A DNA stretch of 12,496 nt from an uncultured bacterium (GCA_900553205.1 USCK01000048.1:1-12496); one strand, 5' to 3'; positions 1 through 6,776 are shown, numbered from the stretch's first letter. Notes: generated by a model not told the origin, from the letters alone. Program-made: numbers and translations.

Positions 1-84
1 TATAGTTGTTTGTTGTCTTTTTAATTCAGCACTAATTAAGTCAGCAATCTCTGCATCTGTATTTCTAATTATATCTAATTCCAT
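1..84 (-). CDS. glyA: Serine hydroxymethyltransferase, N-terminal 28 codons (cut by window edge)
   Basis: The gene is read leftwards and runs off position 1. The 28 visible residues include DIIRNTDAEIADLISAELKRQ, which matches the start of GlyA proteins: an acidic helix with D-x-E-I followed by E-x-x-RQ, just before the usual LIASEN motif that would lie outside the window. GlyA is a PLP enzyme that converts serine and tetrahydrofolate to glycine and methylene-tetrahydrofolate in the cytoplasm. The ATG at 84-82 is chosen over the ATG at 91-89 because the latter reaches a stop after eight codons, and because an AAGAGAGGG ribosome binding site lies 7 nt upstream of the chosen start. A well-formed promoter precedes it (111-139). 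The identification rests on a short N-terminal stretch, so it is probable rather than certain. Confidence 0.8.
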   Translation of the reverse strand, partial: MELDIIRNTDAEIADLISAELKRQQTTI

Positions 85-110
85 ATAACATATCCCTCTC
101 TTTAGGTATA

Positions 111-139
111 ATTATATGACAAAGTTGAAATTTAATCAA
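111..139 (-). promoter_or_regulatory. Sigma70-type promoter of glyA
   Basis: On the minus strand TTGATT (139-134) is separated by exactly 17 nt from a perfect TATAAT (116-111). Transcription would begin near 104, about 20 nt ahead of the glyA start, and the AAGAGAGGG ribosome binding site follows. glyA therefore need not depend on read-through from the LysM gene, whose stop codon at 148-146 lies just upstream. Confidence 0.7.
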
Positions 140-145
140 TCAATG

Positions 146-703
146 TTAATTTATAGGGATAATCAACTTTTGTCCGATACCTATAGCGTTGGGATTTGCC
201 AATTTGTTAGCATCTTCTATAGACTTCAATTTTGTTTCATCAAAACTGCCATAGAAATGAATTGCAATACTTTCTAATGAATCACCGGGTTGAACCGTAT
301 ATTCTTTAGATTGAGGTAAAACAGGAGCTGTTTGAACCTCTTGTTTTGTATCTGCAGGAATAAATGTAAATTTTGAACTTTCTATATTTGAACCTTTGTT
401 GAAAGGATTAGAAATACTGATATTCAAATCTTCAAGAGGTGAATATCCTACAACAAGGCTAATCAAAATTGCAACAACCAATGTTGAAACAACACCTACC
501 AATACTCCACTTGTAAAAAATGCGATTGGAGATTTTTCTGTTCTTGATGCAACTTTAAAATTTTGCCATAAAACATCAAGCTCTTCTTGTTTATCAACAG
601 GAGTTTTGACATTGTTATATTTATTGTTGTATTTTGCAAGCGATTCCAACATTGCAATTTTTTCACGCGTAATATTTGATCTTCTTAAAGTAGAACCTTT
701 CAT
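146..703 (-). CDS. Single-pass membrane protein with C-terminal LysM domain
   Basis: This 185-aa protein has a cytoplasmic, lysine- and asparagine-rich N-terminal part (about 1-58), one strongly hydrophobic segment (about 59-87), a linker, and a C-terminal LysM domain (about 134-183). The LysM domain shows the hallmark YTVQPGDSL opening, the ANKLANPNAI middle and the GQKLIIP end. LysM domains bind N-acetylglucosamine-containing polymers such as peptidoglycan, so the protein probably anchors the membrane to the wall; no catalytic domain is present. The reading frame is open back to a GTG at 751, which would add 16 residues, but that start has no ribosome binding site. I prefer the ATG at 703-701, preceded by GGTGAGG. 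A 17-bp palindrome (721-737) then lies in the leader. It lies between the DUF2400 gene and glyA; no functional link is evident. Confidence 0.8.
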   Translation of the reverse strand: MKGSTLRRSNITREKIAMLESLAKYNNKYNNVKTPVDKQEELDVLWQNFKVASRTEKSPIAFFTSGVLVGVVSTLVVAILISLVVGYSPLEDLNISISNPFNKGSNIESSKFTFIPADTKQEVQTAPVLPQSKEYTVQPGDSLESIAIHFYGSFDETKLKSIEDANKLANPNAIGIGQKLIIPIN

Positions 704-720
704 AATCCTCACCCAGTCTT

Positions 721-737
721 TTACTGCTAAGCAGTAA
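721..737. repeat. Perfect small palindrome ahead of the LysM gene
   Basis: TTACTGC (721-727) and GCAGTAA (731-737) are perfect inverted repeats around a 3-nt centre. The element starts 18 nt before the preferred LysM start at 703 and about 30 nt after the candidate -10 box. It could be an operator or an RNA hairpin in the leader. If the GTG at 751 were the real start, it would instead be coding sequence. Confidence 0.6.
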
Positions 738-767
738 TATATCACTAACACTTTTTAAATCATGTAC

Positions 768-796
768 ATATTAACATAAATATTTAAACCTTGCAA
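768..796 (-). promoter_or_regulatory. Candidate promoter of the LysM gene
   Basis: On the minus strand TTGCAA (796-791) is followed after 17 nt by TAATAT (773-768). Transcription would start near 761, giving a leader of about 58 nt that contains the 721-737 palindrome. It lies in the 118-nt gap between the DUF2400 stop codon and the preferred LysM start. I see no convincing terminator for the preceding operon here, so read-through is also possible. Confidence 0.45.
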
Positions 797-821
797 AGAA
801 ATCAACCGTATGGAGTAGTCG

Positions 822-1565
822 TTATTCATTTATCCCTTTTGCATAAATTGCAAAATCATACTTTACGGGGTCTTCATTATCAAACTGTTTTAATGCTTTT
901 GTTAATTCTGTTACAGCTTTGAAATCATTACTTTTTCTTTTTAACAAACGCATTTCTCGTGAGATTTTTGCAACATGTGTATCTAGTGGGATTAATAATT
1001 CCGAGGTCGGTATAAACTTCCATATTCCAAAATCAACAGGAGGTTTTCTTATCATCCAACGCAGAAACATATTCAGCCTTTTCATTGCACCACCATTCTT
1101 TGGATTTGCAAGCATGAAAGTAAATCCTTCCCCTACATCTGTAGAATTGGCATAAAAATAATCTGTTACGATTTGAAGCATGCCTTTTATTTCATAAGTC
1201 GTATCATAACCGTATTTAAATAATGTTTGTATTGTTTCATTTGAATTATAGAGTTTTGATAAAACCTCTAATATTCCTATTACATCATTTTCTTTAGCAA
1301 ATCTGTAATTAAAACCTGACAAATTAGAAAAATCACCTTGTTTTATATAATCAATCGGACTTTCACCCATTTTAGAAAACAATTCATACAATTTTGAAAT
1401 AAACACTTTACGACTGCCGTAAGCAAATAGTGCAGAGATAAAACCGACTAACTCGATATCACAGACGTCTCTATAGTTATGAGGCAGTTGAATCGGGTCA
1501 GTTTCTATAAAAGCCTTGTTTTCATATTTTTCAACTAATTCATCTAATTCTAATTTTGTAATCAT
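822..1565 (-). CDS. TIGR02757/DUF2400 family protein
   Basis: The 247-aa protein matches the uncharacterised DUF2400 (TIGR02757) family over its full length. Visible motifs are DPIQLPHNYRD (23-33), GFISALFAYGSR (41-52), the NGGAMKRLNMFLRWMIR block (157-173), VDFGIWKFIP (177-186), IPLDTHVAKISR (192-203) and EDPVKYDFAIYAKG (231-244). The biochemical role of the family is not established. The PLDTHV-plus-helix pattern recalls the VDTHV region of endonuclease III/MutY helix-hairpin-helix glycosylases, so a nucleic-acid role is conceivable; that is my inference. No iron-sulfur cysteine cluster follows. The start codon overlaps the tadA stop codon (ATGA, 1565-1562), so it is translationally coupled as the last gene of the operon. 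Confidence 0.85.
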   Translation of the reverse strand: MITKLELDELVEKYENKAFIETDPIQLPHNYRDVCDIELVGFISALFAYGSRKVFISKLYELFSKMGESPIDYIKQGDFSNLSGFNYRFAKENDVIGILEVLSKLYNSNETIQTLFKYGYDTTYEIKGMLQIVTDYFYANSTDVGEGFTFMLANPKNGGAMKRLNMFLRWMIRKPPVDFGIWKFIPTSELLIPLDTHVAKISREMRLLKRKSNDFKAVTELTKALKQFDNEDPVKYDFAIYAKGINE

Positions 1566-1975
1566 CTTATTTTTTCAAAAAACTCTTTTAACAACTTATC
1601 ACATTCTTCTTCCATAATACCACCATAAATATTAATAGAAGAGTTTGTTTTGCTCTGTAATCTGTAAACTGAGAAGCCCCCATACTGCCTGTCATAACTG
1701 CCAAAATATAAATTCTTTATTCTTGACTGCAATATTGCCCACGCACACATAGGACAAGGTTCGAGAGTTACATACATATCACAATCATCTAAGCGCCAAC
1801 GACCCAATTTTTGTTCAGCTTCTTTTATTGCTAAAATCTCAGCATGCGCTGTGACATCATTTAATTCTTCCTTCAAATTGTGGCAAGACGCAACTATTTC
1901 GTCACCACTTTTTATAACAGCTCCGACAGGAATATCCGAAGTAACCTTTTTAGCTTCTTCTATTGCGTTTATCAT
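1562..1975 (-). CDS. tadA: tRNA-specific adenosine-34 deaminase
   Basis: TadA deaminates the wobble adenosine of tRNA-Arg(ACG) to inosine. The 137-aa protein has the zinc and proton-shuttle motif HAE (His44, Glu46) and the second zinc motif PCPMC (Cys74, Cys77), preceded by RWRLDDCDMYVTLE, a pattern that favours TadA over guanine or cytosine deaminases. IPVGAVI (15-21) and FGSYDRQYGG (91-100) are also typical. The N-terminus is a few residues shorter than many homologues, but the ATGA overlap with the upstream kinase stop (1975-1972) and an AAAGG sequence upstream support this start. It is the sixth gene of the dnaX-panD operon and overlaps the DUF2400 gene downstream in the same ATGA manner. 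The fold and active site are secure; the tRNA substrate is inferred from family features. Confidence 0.92.
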   Translation of the reverse strand: MINAIEEAKKVTSDIPVGAVIKSGDEIVASCHNLKEELNDVTAHAEILAIKEAEQKLGRWRLDDCDMYVTLEPCPMCAWAILQSRIKNLYFGSYDRQYGGFSVYRLQSKTNSSINIYGGIMEEECDKLLKEFFEKIR

Positions 1976-3651
1976 TCTTGATTAGCCTTTTCAAAGAATA
2001 TTTTTACAGAAAAACCGTATTCTTCTGTAGAATATAATCTTACTTCACCATTCATCGCTTCTACTAAACCTTTAACAATAAACAAGCCTAAACCTGTACC
2101 TCTTGTAGTTCTTGTAGTCTTATCGTCCATACGAGTAAATTTATCAAACAAGGTTTTGAGTTTTTCTCGAGAGATTAATGGATATTTATTATTTATTTCT
2201 ATACAAACTTTTCCGTTATCTTCGCATGCTTTTATTAAGATTTCGGTATCATCTTCTGCATATTTTACAGCATTTTCTATCAAGTTGATAATAACCTGTT
2301 CAAACCTATCTCTATCGGCATAGATTAACGGTAAATTCTCTGGAATTGTATTTACTATGGTTTTTGAAGATGAATTTTTGATTAACAAAATTGCATCATC
2401 GACAACCTCTTGAACAGAAATAGAATCCATTATAACATTCAACCTTGAATCTTCAATATCAGGTATAACCAACAAATCCTCTATCATTCGTTTTAGACGC
2501 TCTGACTGTTTCTTGATTACTTTTAAAGATTTTTGTTGAGTTTCTTTATCAATTTCAATATCTTGTCGCAGTAGTCTTGAAGTATAACCCTGAATACTTG
2601 TCAAAGGAGTTCTCAATTCATGACTAACTGTATCTATCATATTGGAACGAAATTCATTCAGCTCTTTTAATTCTTTGTTTGTCTTTTTAAGTTTTGAATA
2701 GGATTTGTTAATCTGTTTAACCATTCTGTTAAATTCAAAAGCTAAGAATATAATTTCGTACGGAGTAAATACACTTGATAACAGTCTTATTCGTCTTCTG
2801 TAGTTTCCTTTAGAAATCGCAATTATAGCTTTAAACAACTGTCTTATGTTGATATAAAGATAATATGTATATAGCCCTACAATAAACAACACTGTCAACG
2901 ATGCTATTAAAACCGATAAAATAATTTTTGCTCGTCCGTACTCAATGGTTGAACGTGTCATATCTCGAGGAGTATTTACAATAATTGTAACTTGAGGGTT
3001 GCTCTTTTTTAAATAAACAAACGGCTGATTCTTTTGTTCCCCGAAAACTGTTGCCCTATCAACCAGTTGTTCTTCTGGAAGTTGAGCCAAACTTTGTTTG
3101 AAGATTTTGTCATTGTAATTGTGTGAAGTTAGCAATTCACCCGAAGGCGACAAAATATAAATTTGACGTTTATCTTTATCCAAAGGACTGAACAACTGAT
3201 TTCTTAATGCCGTAATATCAAACACTGCAACCAAATATTTGCCGTTCTTTAGTTTTTGACAAATCGCAGTTTCTTCGTTTTGGATACAGTTTTTATAAAC
3301 CGTCTTAAAATCTGAATAACTGTTTACGACAAATAATCTTTTATAAACATCTGAATTATTAACAATACGTTTTAAATAAGCTCGTTTTTCCTGTTCGGTC
3401 GGGAAATAATTAAACGTCATAACTATTTGTTTTAACTCATTTGATGCTGTTGTTTGAAATACATCAATTTCATCAGAAACCATATTTGCAATAAGTTCAG
3501 CCGTAACTTTTAATTGGTTTCTAACTGATTGCTGGTTAATATTATTTATAATAAAACCACTTATTGTCATTGGAATAACAACAGCAAAAAAGAGAACAAT
3601 CGCAATTTGTTCGACAATTTTAAGACGTGATGCTCTTATAGTAATCGCCAT
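1972..3651 (-). CDS. Membrane sensor histidine kinase
   Basis: This 559-aa kinase has TM1 at about 15-37, an extracytoplasmic sensor domain of about 200 residues (38-241), TM2 at about 242-265 and a HAMP-like linker (about 266-317, FNRM motif). A short coiled coil follows, then the phospho-acceptor box TVSHELRTPL with His344, the N box NLIENAVKYA (Asn456, Asn460) and a G2 box RGTGLGLFIVKG (517-528). There is no PAS domain. The sensor domain carries two cysteines nine residues apart (122 and 131) that could form a disulfide. The usual DxGxG G1 box is replaced by EINNKYP (about 485-491), a variant discussed in the findings. The frame is open to a TTG at 3666, but I choose the ATG at 3651-3649, which has a GGAG site 9 nt upstream lying inside the last codons of the response regulator gene. 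The two genes then sit 4 nt apart. It probably phosphorylates that regulator; the signal is unknown. Confidence 0.93.
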   Translation of the reverse strand: MAITIRASRLKIVEQIAIVLFFAVVIPMTISGFIINNINQQSVRNQLKVTAELIANMVSDEIDVFQTTASNELKQIVMTFNYFPTEQEKRAYLKRIVNNSDVYKRLFVVNSYSDFKTVYKNCIQNEETAICQKLKNGKYLVAVFDITALRNQLFSPLDKDKRQIYILSPSGELLTSHNYNDKIFKQSLAQLPEEQLVDRATVFGEQKNQPFVYLKKSNPQVTIIVNTPRDMTRSTIEYGRAKIILSVLIASLTVLFIVGLYTYYLYINIRQLFKAIIAISKGNYRRRIRLLSSVFTPYEIIFLAFEFNRMVKQINKSYSKLKKTNKELKELNEFRSNMIDTVSHELRTPLTSIQGYTSRLLRQDIEIDKETQQKSLKVIKKQSERLKRMIEDLLVIPDIEDSRLNVIMDSISVQEVVDDAILLIKNSSSKTIVNTIPENLPLIYADRDRFEQVIINLIENAVKYAEDDTEILIKACEDNGKVCIEINNKYPLISREKLKTLFDKFTRMDDKTTRTTRGTGLGLFIVKGLVEAMNGEVRLYSTEEYGFSVKIFFEKANQE

Positions 3652-3655
3652 TTGA

Positions 3656-4363
3656 TTATTCTCCAAATGGTGTTAATTTGTAACCGACATTTGTAACAGT
3701 ATGAAGATATTGAGGCTTTTTAGGTTCAGGCTCAATTTTGTTTCTCAAGCCTCCGACATGCACTCTTACCATACGCACATCTTCATCACTGTCATACCCC
3801 CAAACCTCATCAAGCAAAGTCGCAAGAGTTACAGGAGTATTAAAATGTTGCATTAAGCAATAAAGAATCTCAAACTCTGTAGGAGTCAGTTTTACTTTTT
3901 TGTTTAGAATAACTGCCTCTAAGGTTTCAGGAAAAATCTCAATATTACCAGACTGCAGAATTTCATTTGTAATAGAATTTGTTTCCTGAGGTTGATTTCG
4001 TCTTAATAGGACTCTTATTCTTAAAAGCACCTCTTGGATATCAAAAGGTTTTACTAAATAATCATCAGCCCCACAATCAAAACCTATAGTTTTATCATTG
4101 ATTGTACCTTTTGCAGTAAGCATAAGAATAGGTATAGACAGTTTTGCTTGACGAATATTTTTACAAACATCAAAGCCGTTCATCTTAGGCATCATGACAT
4201 CTAACAGAATCAAATCGTAAGAATTATTTAGAGCTTTTTGCAAGCCTTCTTTGCCGTCAGAAGCTGTATCGACAAAATAGCCGCTATGAGAAACATCAAA
4301 TTCTAATAAATCTCTAATTTCATCATCATCATCAACGATTAATATTCTTTTCTTCTCTGTCAT
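3656..4363 (-). CDS. OmpR/PhoB-family response regulator, RpaA/RpaB-like
   Basis: This 235-aa transcription factor is complete. The receiver domain (about 5-121) has the acidic pair Asp11/Asp12, phospho-acceptor Asp55 in LLDVMMPKMNG, Thr83 in LTAK and Lys105 in VKPF. A winged-helix DNA-binding domain follows (about 138-231): the TPTEFEILYCL helix, the VWGYDSDEDVRMVRVHVGGLR recognition region split over 188-207, and the TVTNVGYKL wing. The EDV-MVRVHVGGLR-K-EP-PK-P run closely resembles the cyanobacterial RpaA/RpaB group, as far as I can judge by eye. The ATG at 4363-4361 has an AAGAGG site formed by the last codons of the preceding 48-aa ORF. The cognate kinase is immediately downstream. The target genes cannot be read from this window; autoregulation is possible but no operator is apparent. 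Confidence 0.94.
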   Translation of the reverse strand: MTEKKRILIVDDDDEIRDLLEFDVSHSGYFVDTASDGKEGLQKALNNSYDLILLDVMMPKMNGFDVCKNIRQAKLSIPILMLTAKGTINDKTIGFDCGADDYLVKPFDIQEVLLRIRVLLRRNQPQETNSITNEILQSGNIEIFPETLEAVILNKKVKLTPTEFEILYCLMQHFNTPVTLATLLDEVWGYDSDEDVRMVRVHVGGLRNKIEPEPKKPQYLHTVTNVGYKLTPFGE

Positions 4364-4366
4364 AAA

Positions 4367-4513
4367 CTACCTCTTGTTTTTACCAAAATATTTTTCAGGA
4401 TAATTAGTATCAGATTCACTTATTGTTTGATACTCATTCTTGTCAATATCCACACCCATATTTGAGGTTTTTATTTCAAATTTCTTTTTCTTCTTTTTCG
4501 GTCTGAAATCCAT
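4367..4513 (-). CDS. Small basic protein of unknown function (48 aa)
   Basis: An ATG at 4513-4511 opens a 48-codon frame ending in TAG at 4369-4367. An AAGGG ribosome binding site lies 5 nt before the ATG and overlaps the end of panD (stop codon 8 nt upstream). Its stop codon is 3 nt from the response regulator start, whose own AAGAGG site is formed by this ORF's final codons. This tight packing on both sides is the main argument that it is real. The protein begins MDFRP, followed by six consecutive lysines (6-11), then a polar, acidic and serine-rich middle, and ends YFGKNKR. There is no membrane segment, signal peptide or cysteine. I recognise no family. It could bind nucleic acid or ribosomes through the lysine run, or act mainly as a coupling leader peptide for the two-component genes; both are guesses. 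Confidence 0.65.
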   Translation of the reverse strand: MDFRPKKKKKKFEIKTSNMGVDIDKNEYQTISESDTNYPEKYFGKNKR

Positions 4514-4521
4514 AACTACCC

Positions 4522-4869
4522 TTAGATTATATTGTTATCATCATCTATTTGAACAATAGTAGGCTTGTGATTTTTGAGTTCATTTTCAGAGAAATATCCG
4601 TAAGATACGATAATTACTCTATCACCTTTTTGAACTTTTCTTGCAGCTGCACCGTTTACACAAAAAGTTTTTGACTTTCTTTCACCTTTTATTGCATAAG
4701 TTTGAAACCTTTCACCATTATTAATATCAAGGATATCAACTTTTTGGTATTCTTTTATATTTGCTGCATCTAAAATATCTGCATCTATTGTTATTGAACC
4801 TACATAATTCAAATCAGAATCAGTAATTGTAGCTCTATGGATTTTTGAATTTAAAAACTCTAATAACAT
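4522..4869 (-). CDS. panD: Aspartate 1-decarboxylase (pyruvoyl enzyme)
   Basis: PanD decarboxylates aspartate to beta-alanine, the precursor of pantothenate and CoA. The 115-aa chain is of normal length. It contains the self-cleavage site Gly24-Ser25 in YVGSITID, where Ser25 becomes the pyruvoyl group. It also has the N-terminal SKIHRATIT motif (Lys9, His11), Tyr22, the TYAIKGER segment (57-64) and NGAAARKVQKGDRVIIVSY (72-90), all characteristic of the family. A GGGAGA ribosome binding site precedes the ATG at 4869-4867. It lies 59 nt after dnaX and 8 nt before the 48-aa ORF. No panB or panC gene is in the window, so its placement behind dnaX probably reflects operon drift rather than pathway clustering. 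Confidence 0.97.
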   Translation of the reverse strand: MLLEFLNSKIHRATITDSDLNYVGSITIDADILDAANIKEYQKVDILDINNGERFQTYAIKGERKSKTFCVNGAAARKVQKGDRVIIVSYGYFSENELKNHKPTIVQIDDDNNII

Positions 4870-4928
4870 ATACTTTTCTCCCTATTACAAATATTCTACA
4901 TCAAACAGAGAAAATGCTTAATAAAATT

Positions 4929-6776
4929 TTAGTTGATATACTTCCCGTCAAAAAGTTCTTTAATCATTTTTGATTGGTCGGACTCAAAGGTATTTGAGTG
5001 TTGTTTTTCAGTTTTTTTTTCTTCCTCTTGAACTTTATTTTCTGTTACCTCTTTAACGGTTTCAGCTTCTTCTTCCGAAATCTCAGACTTTGGTTCAGCA
5101 AGAGTTTTTGGAGCGACAGTCGGTTGAGGTTTTGGTTTTGCAGGTACAATTTTGCCTAAATCAATATCCGAATCTAATGGCGTTCTGATATTTACAACCG
5201 TATTTTTTTGCCCGAACATTTCGTCTGCAGCTTCCATTATTGCAATTTTCTTTTGACCTTCACTTGCTTGTTTTACAAAAATTGATTGTTTGAAAGTAAT
5301 CACAACTTCATCAGGTGCGATTTTTACAGGATTTGCGAGTTTAAGCAAAGCATGCGTAGAAGGACTTTTTATATGAGATAACAATTCTCCCCATAAACTT
5401 CTAATATCTGTAGATGGGTCAAGCTTTTTAGCCTTTGGCATCGGTGTAAATTCTTCTGCTTTTTCTTCTACTGTATTTTGAACAGGTTTACTTTCAGGTT
5501 TAGGTTGACTGTTTTCTACAGGTTTGGAAATACTTTGAGGTTGAATAGGTTGTGGAACAACCGTTTTTGGTGCAGACTGAACAGGTGTTGCAACTCGTCT
5601 TTGAGGAGTTTGTGCAACAGCTCCTGATTCTAAAGCTTGTAAACGAGTTTGTAAATCTATAAGTTTTGTATTATTTGTTAAGTTTGACAAATCTATCAAG
5701 GCAACCTCAAGCCACATTTGTTGATTAACTGTCGCTTTGATTTCTTTGATATAATCAGCGATTTTTTCTATCAAGAAAACTATTTGATGAGTTTCTACAA
5801 CTTCTTTTTGTTTTTCAAGTTCTTTTATTTGAGCTTCATTTAAGTTGGTAAGCTCAACTGTTGTTTTTGAATCACAGTTCTTGACGATTAAAAGATTTTT
5901 GAAATAATACATCAAATTTGAAAGTATTTGAACAGGCTCGTTACCTGAATTATAAACCTTTTCTAGAATTTTGACGGCATTAATAGAATCAGAATCAATT
6001 ATATACTGAGCCATTTCGTTTAAAACATCAAAAGATATTCGACCTAATAAATTATTTATGTCATCTTCCGTTATTTCTTTAGATTCACCTAATATACTAA
6101 CTTGGTCTAAAAGAGCGATACTATCACGCATACCACCTGCAGAGTTTTTGGCAATAGAATATAGCGCACCGTCAGAAATTTTTATATTTTCTTTGTCAGA
6201 AATATATCTAAGGTGTTTTGCGATATCATCTGTTGTGATTCTTCTGAAATCAAATCTTTGGCAACGGCTCTTTATTGTATCAAGCACCTTATGAGATTCT
6301 GTTGTAGCTAATATAAACACAACATTCTTTGGGGGTTCTTCTAATGTCTTTAATAAGGCATTAAAGGCTGTATTTGTCAGCATGTGGACTTCGTCTATAA
6401 TATAGATTTTATATTTACCGTTAACAGGAACATATTGAATTTTTTCTAAGATATTTTGAGCATCCTCAACTTTTCTGTTACTTGCAGCATCGATTTCTAT
6501 AACATCAATAGGTACTGTATTTGTAATATCAACACAGCTTGCACATTTGCCACAAGGATTTACAGTTGGTCCTTCAATACAGTTTAAAGACTTTGCCAAA
6601 ATTCTTGCTGTAGAAGTTTTACCTGTTCCTCGAGGACCTGTAAACAAATACGCATGTGAGATTTTGCCTAATGTTATAGCATTAGAAAGCGCTTGTTTAA
6701 TATGTTCTTGCCCTACAACTTCCTCAAGTTTTTGTGGACGATATTTTCTATATAAAGGTATATAAGTCTCACTCAT
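4929..6776 (-). CDS. dnaX: DNA polymerase III gamma/tau subunit (clamp loader)
   Basis: DnaX is the motor subunit of the clamp loader that places the sliding clamp on DNA. The 615-aa protein starts canonically (IPLYRKYRPQ). It has Walker A GPRGTGKT (47-54), a four-cysteine zinc module (Cys66, 75, 78, 81), Walker B IIDEVH (126-131), sensor 1 LATTE, the SRC arginine finger (170-172) and sensor 2 GGMRD (214-218). Domain III extends to about 365. A proline/glutamine/lysine-rich linker (about 384-455) leads to a folded C-terminal domain (about 456-535), then a second charged linker and a conserved-looking tail ending KELFDGKYIN. This is a tau-like full-length product. A run of nine adenines (5020-5012) with an immediate -1 stop lies at codons 586-589. 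No ribosome binding site precedes the ATG, and the promoter places the transcript start at or near it. Confidence 0.97.
   Translation of the reverse strand: MSETYIPLYRKYRPQKLEEVVGQEHIKQALSNAITLGKISHAYLFTGPRGTGKTSTARILAKSLNCIEGPTVNPCGKCASCVDITNTVPIDVIEIDAASNRKVEDAQNILEKIQYVPVNGKYKIYIIDEVHMLTNTAFNALLKTLEEPPKNVVFILATTESHKVLDTIKSRCQRFDFRRITTDDIAKHLRYISDKENIKISDGALYSIAKNSAGGMRDSIALLDQVSILGESKEITEDDINNLLGRISFDVLNEMAQYIIDSDSINAVKILEKVYNSGNEPVQILSNLMYYFKNLLIVKNCDSKTTVELTNLNEAQIKELEKQKEVVETHQIVFLIEKIADYIKEIKATVNQQMWLEVALIDLSNLTNNTKLIDLQTRLQALESGAVAQTPQRRVATPVQSAPKTVVPQPIQPQSISKPVENSQPKPESKPVQNTVEEKAEEFTPMPKAKKLDPSTDIRSLWGELLSHIKSPSTHALLKLANPVKIAPDEVVITFKQSIFVKQASEGQKKIAIMEAADEMFGQKNTVVNIRTPLDSDIDLGKIVPAKPKPQPTVAPKTLAEPKSEISEEEAETVKEVTENKVQEEEKKTEKQHSNTFESDQSKMIKELFDGKYIN
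5008..5026 (-). promoter_or_regulatory. Possible programmed slippage site in dnaX (A9 tract)
   Basis: The coding strand has nine adenines in a row (5020-5012) spanning codons 586-589. A Shine-Dalgarno-like GAGG (5026-5023) lies just upstream. A -1 shift gives AAC then TGA (5010-5008), ending the protein at 589 residues. Other dnaX genes use slippery sites to make a short gamma form, but here only 26 residues of the full protein would be lost. The site is seen directly; its use is inferred. Confidence 0.4.

Noticed and set aside
396..737. Open frame of 113 codons on the plus strand
   Set aside because: It lies opposite the LysM gene, has no ribosome binding site or recognisable domain, and the minus-strand frame has a clear LysM and membrane pattern.
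752..821. Terminator for the dnaX operon
   Set aside because: No stable stem with a U tract is visible between the DUF2400 stop codon and the LysM gene.
919..1155. Plus-strand open frame of 78 codons
   Set aside because: Antisense to the well-supported DUF2400 gene, with no family features.
3652..3666. TTG start adding five residues to the histidine kinase
   Set aside because: No ribosome binding site before it, and the region contains the GGAG site for the ATG at 3651.
6058..6294. Plus-strand open frame inside dnaX
   Set aside because: Antisense shadow of the conserved AAA+ region, with no initiation signal.
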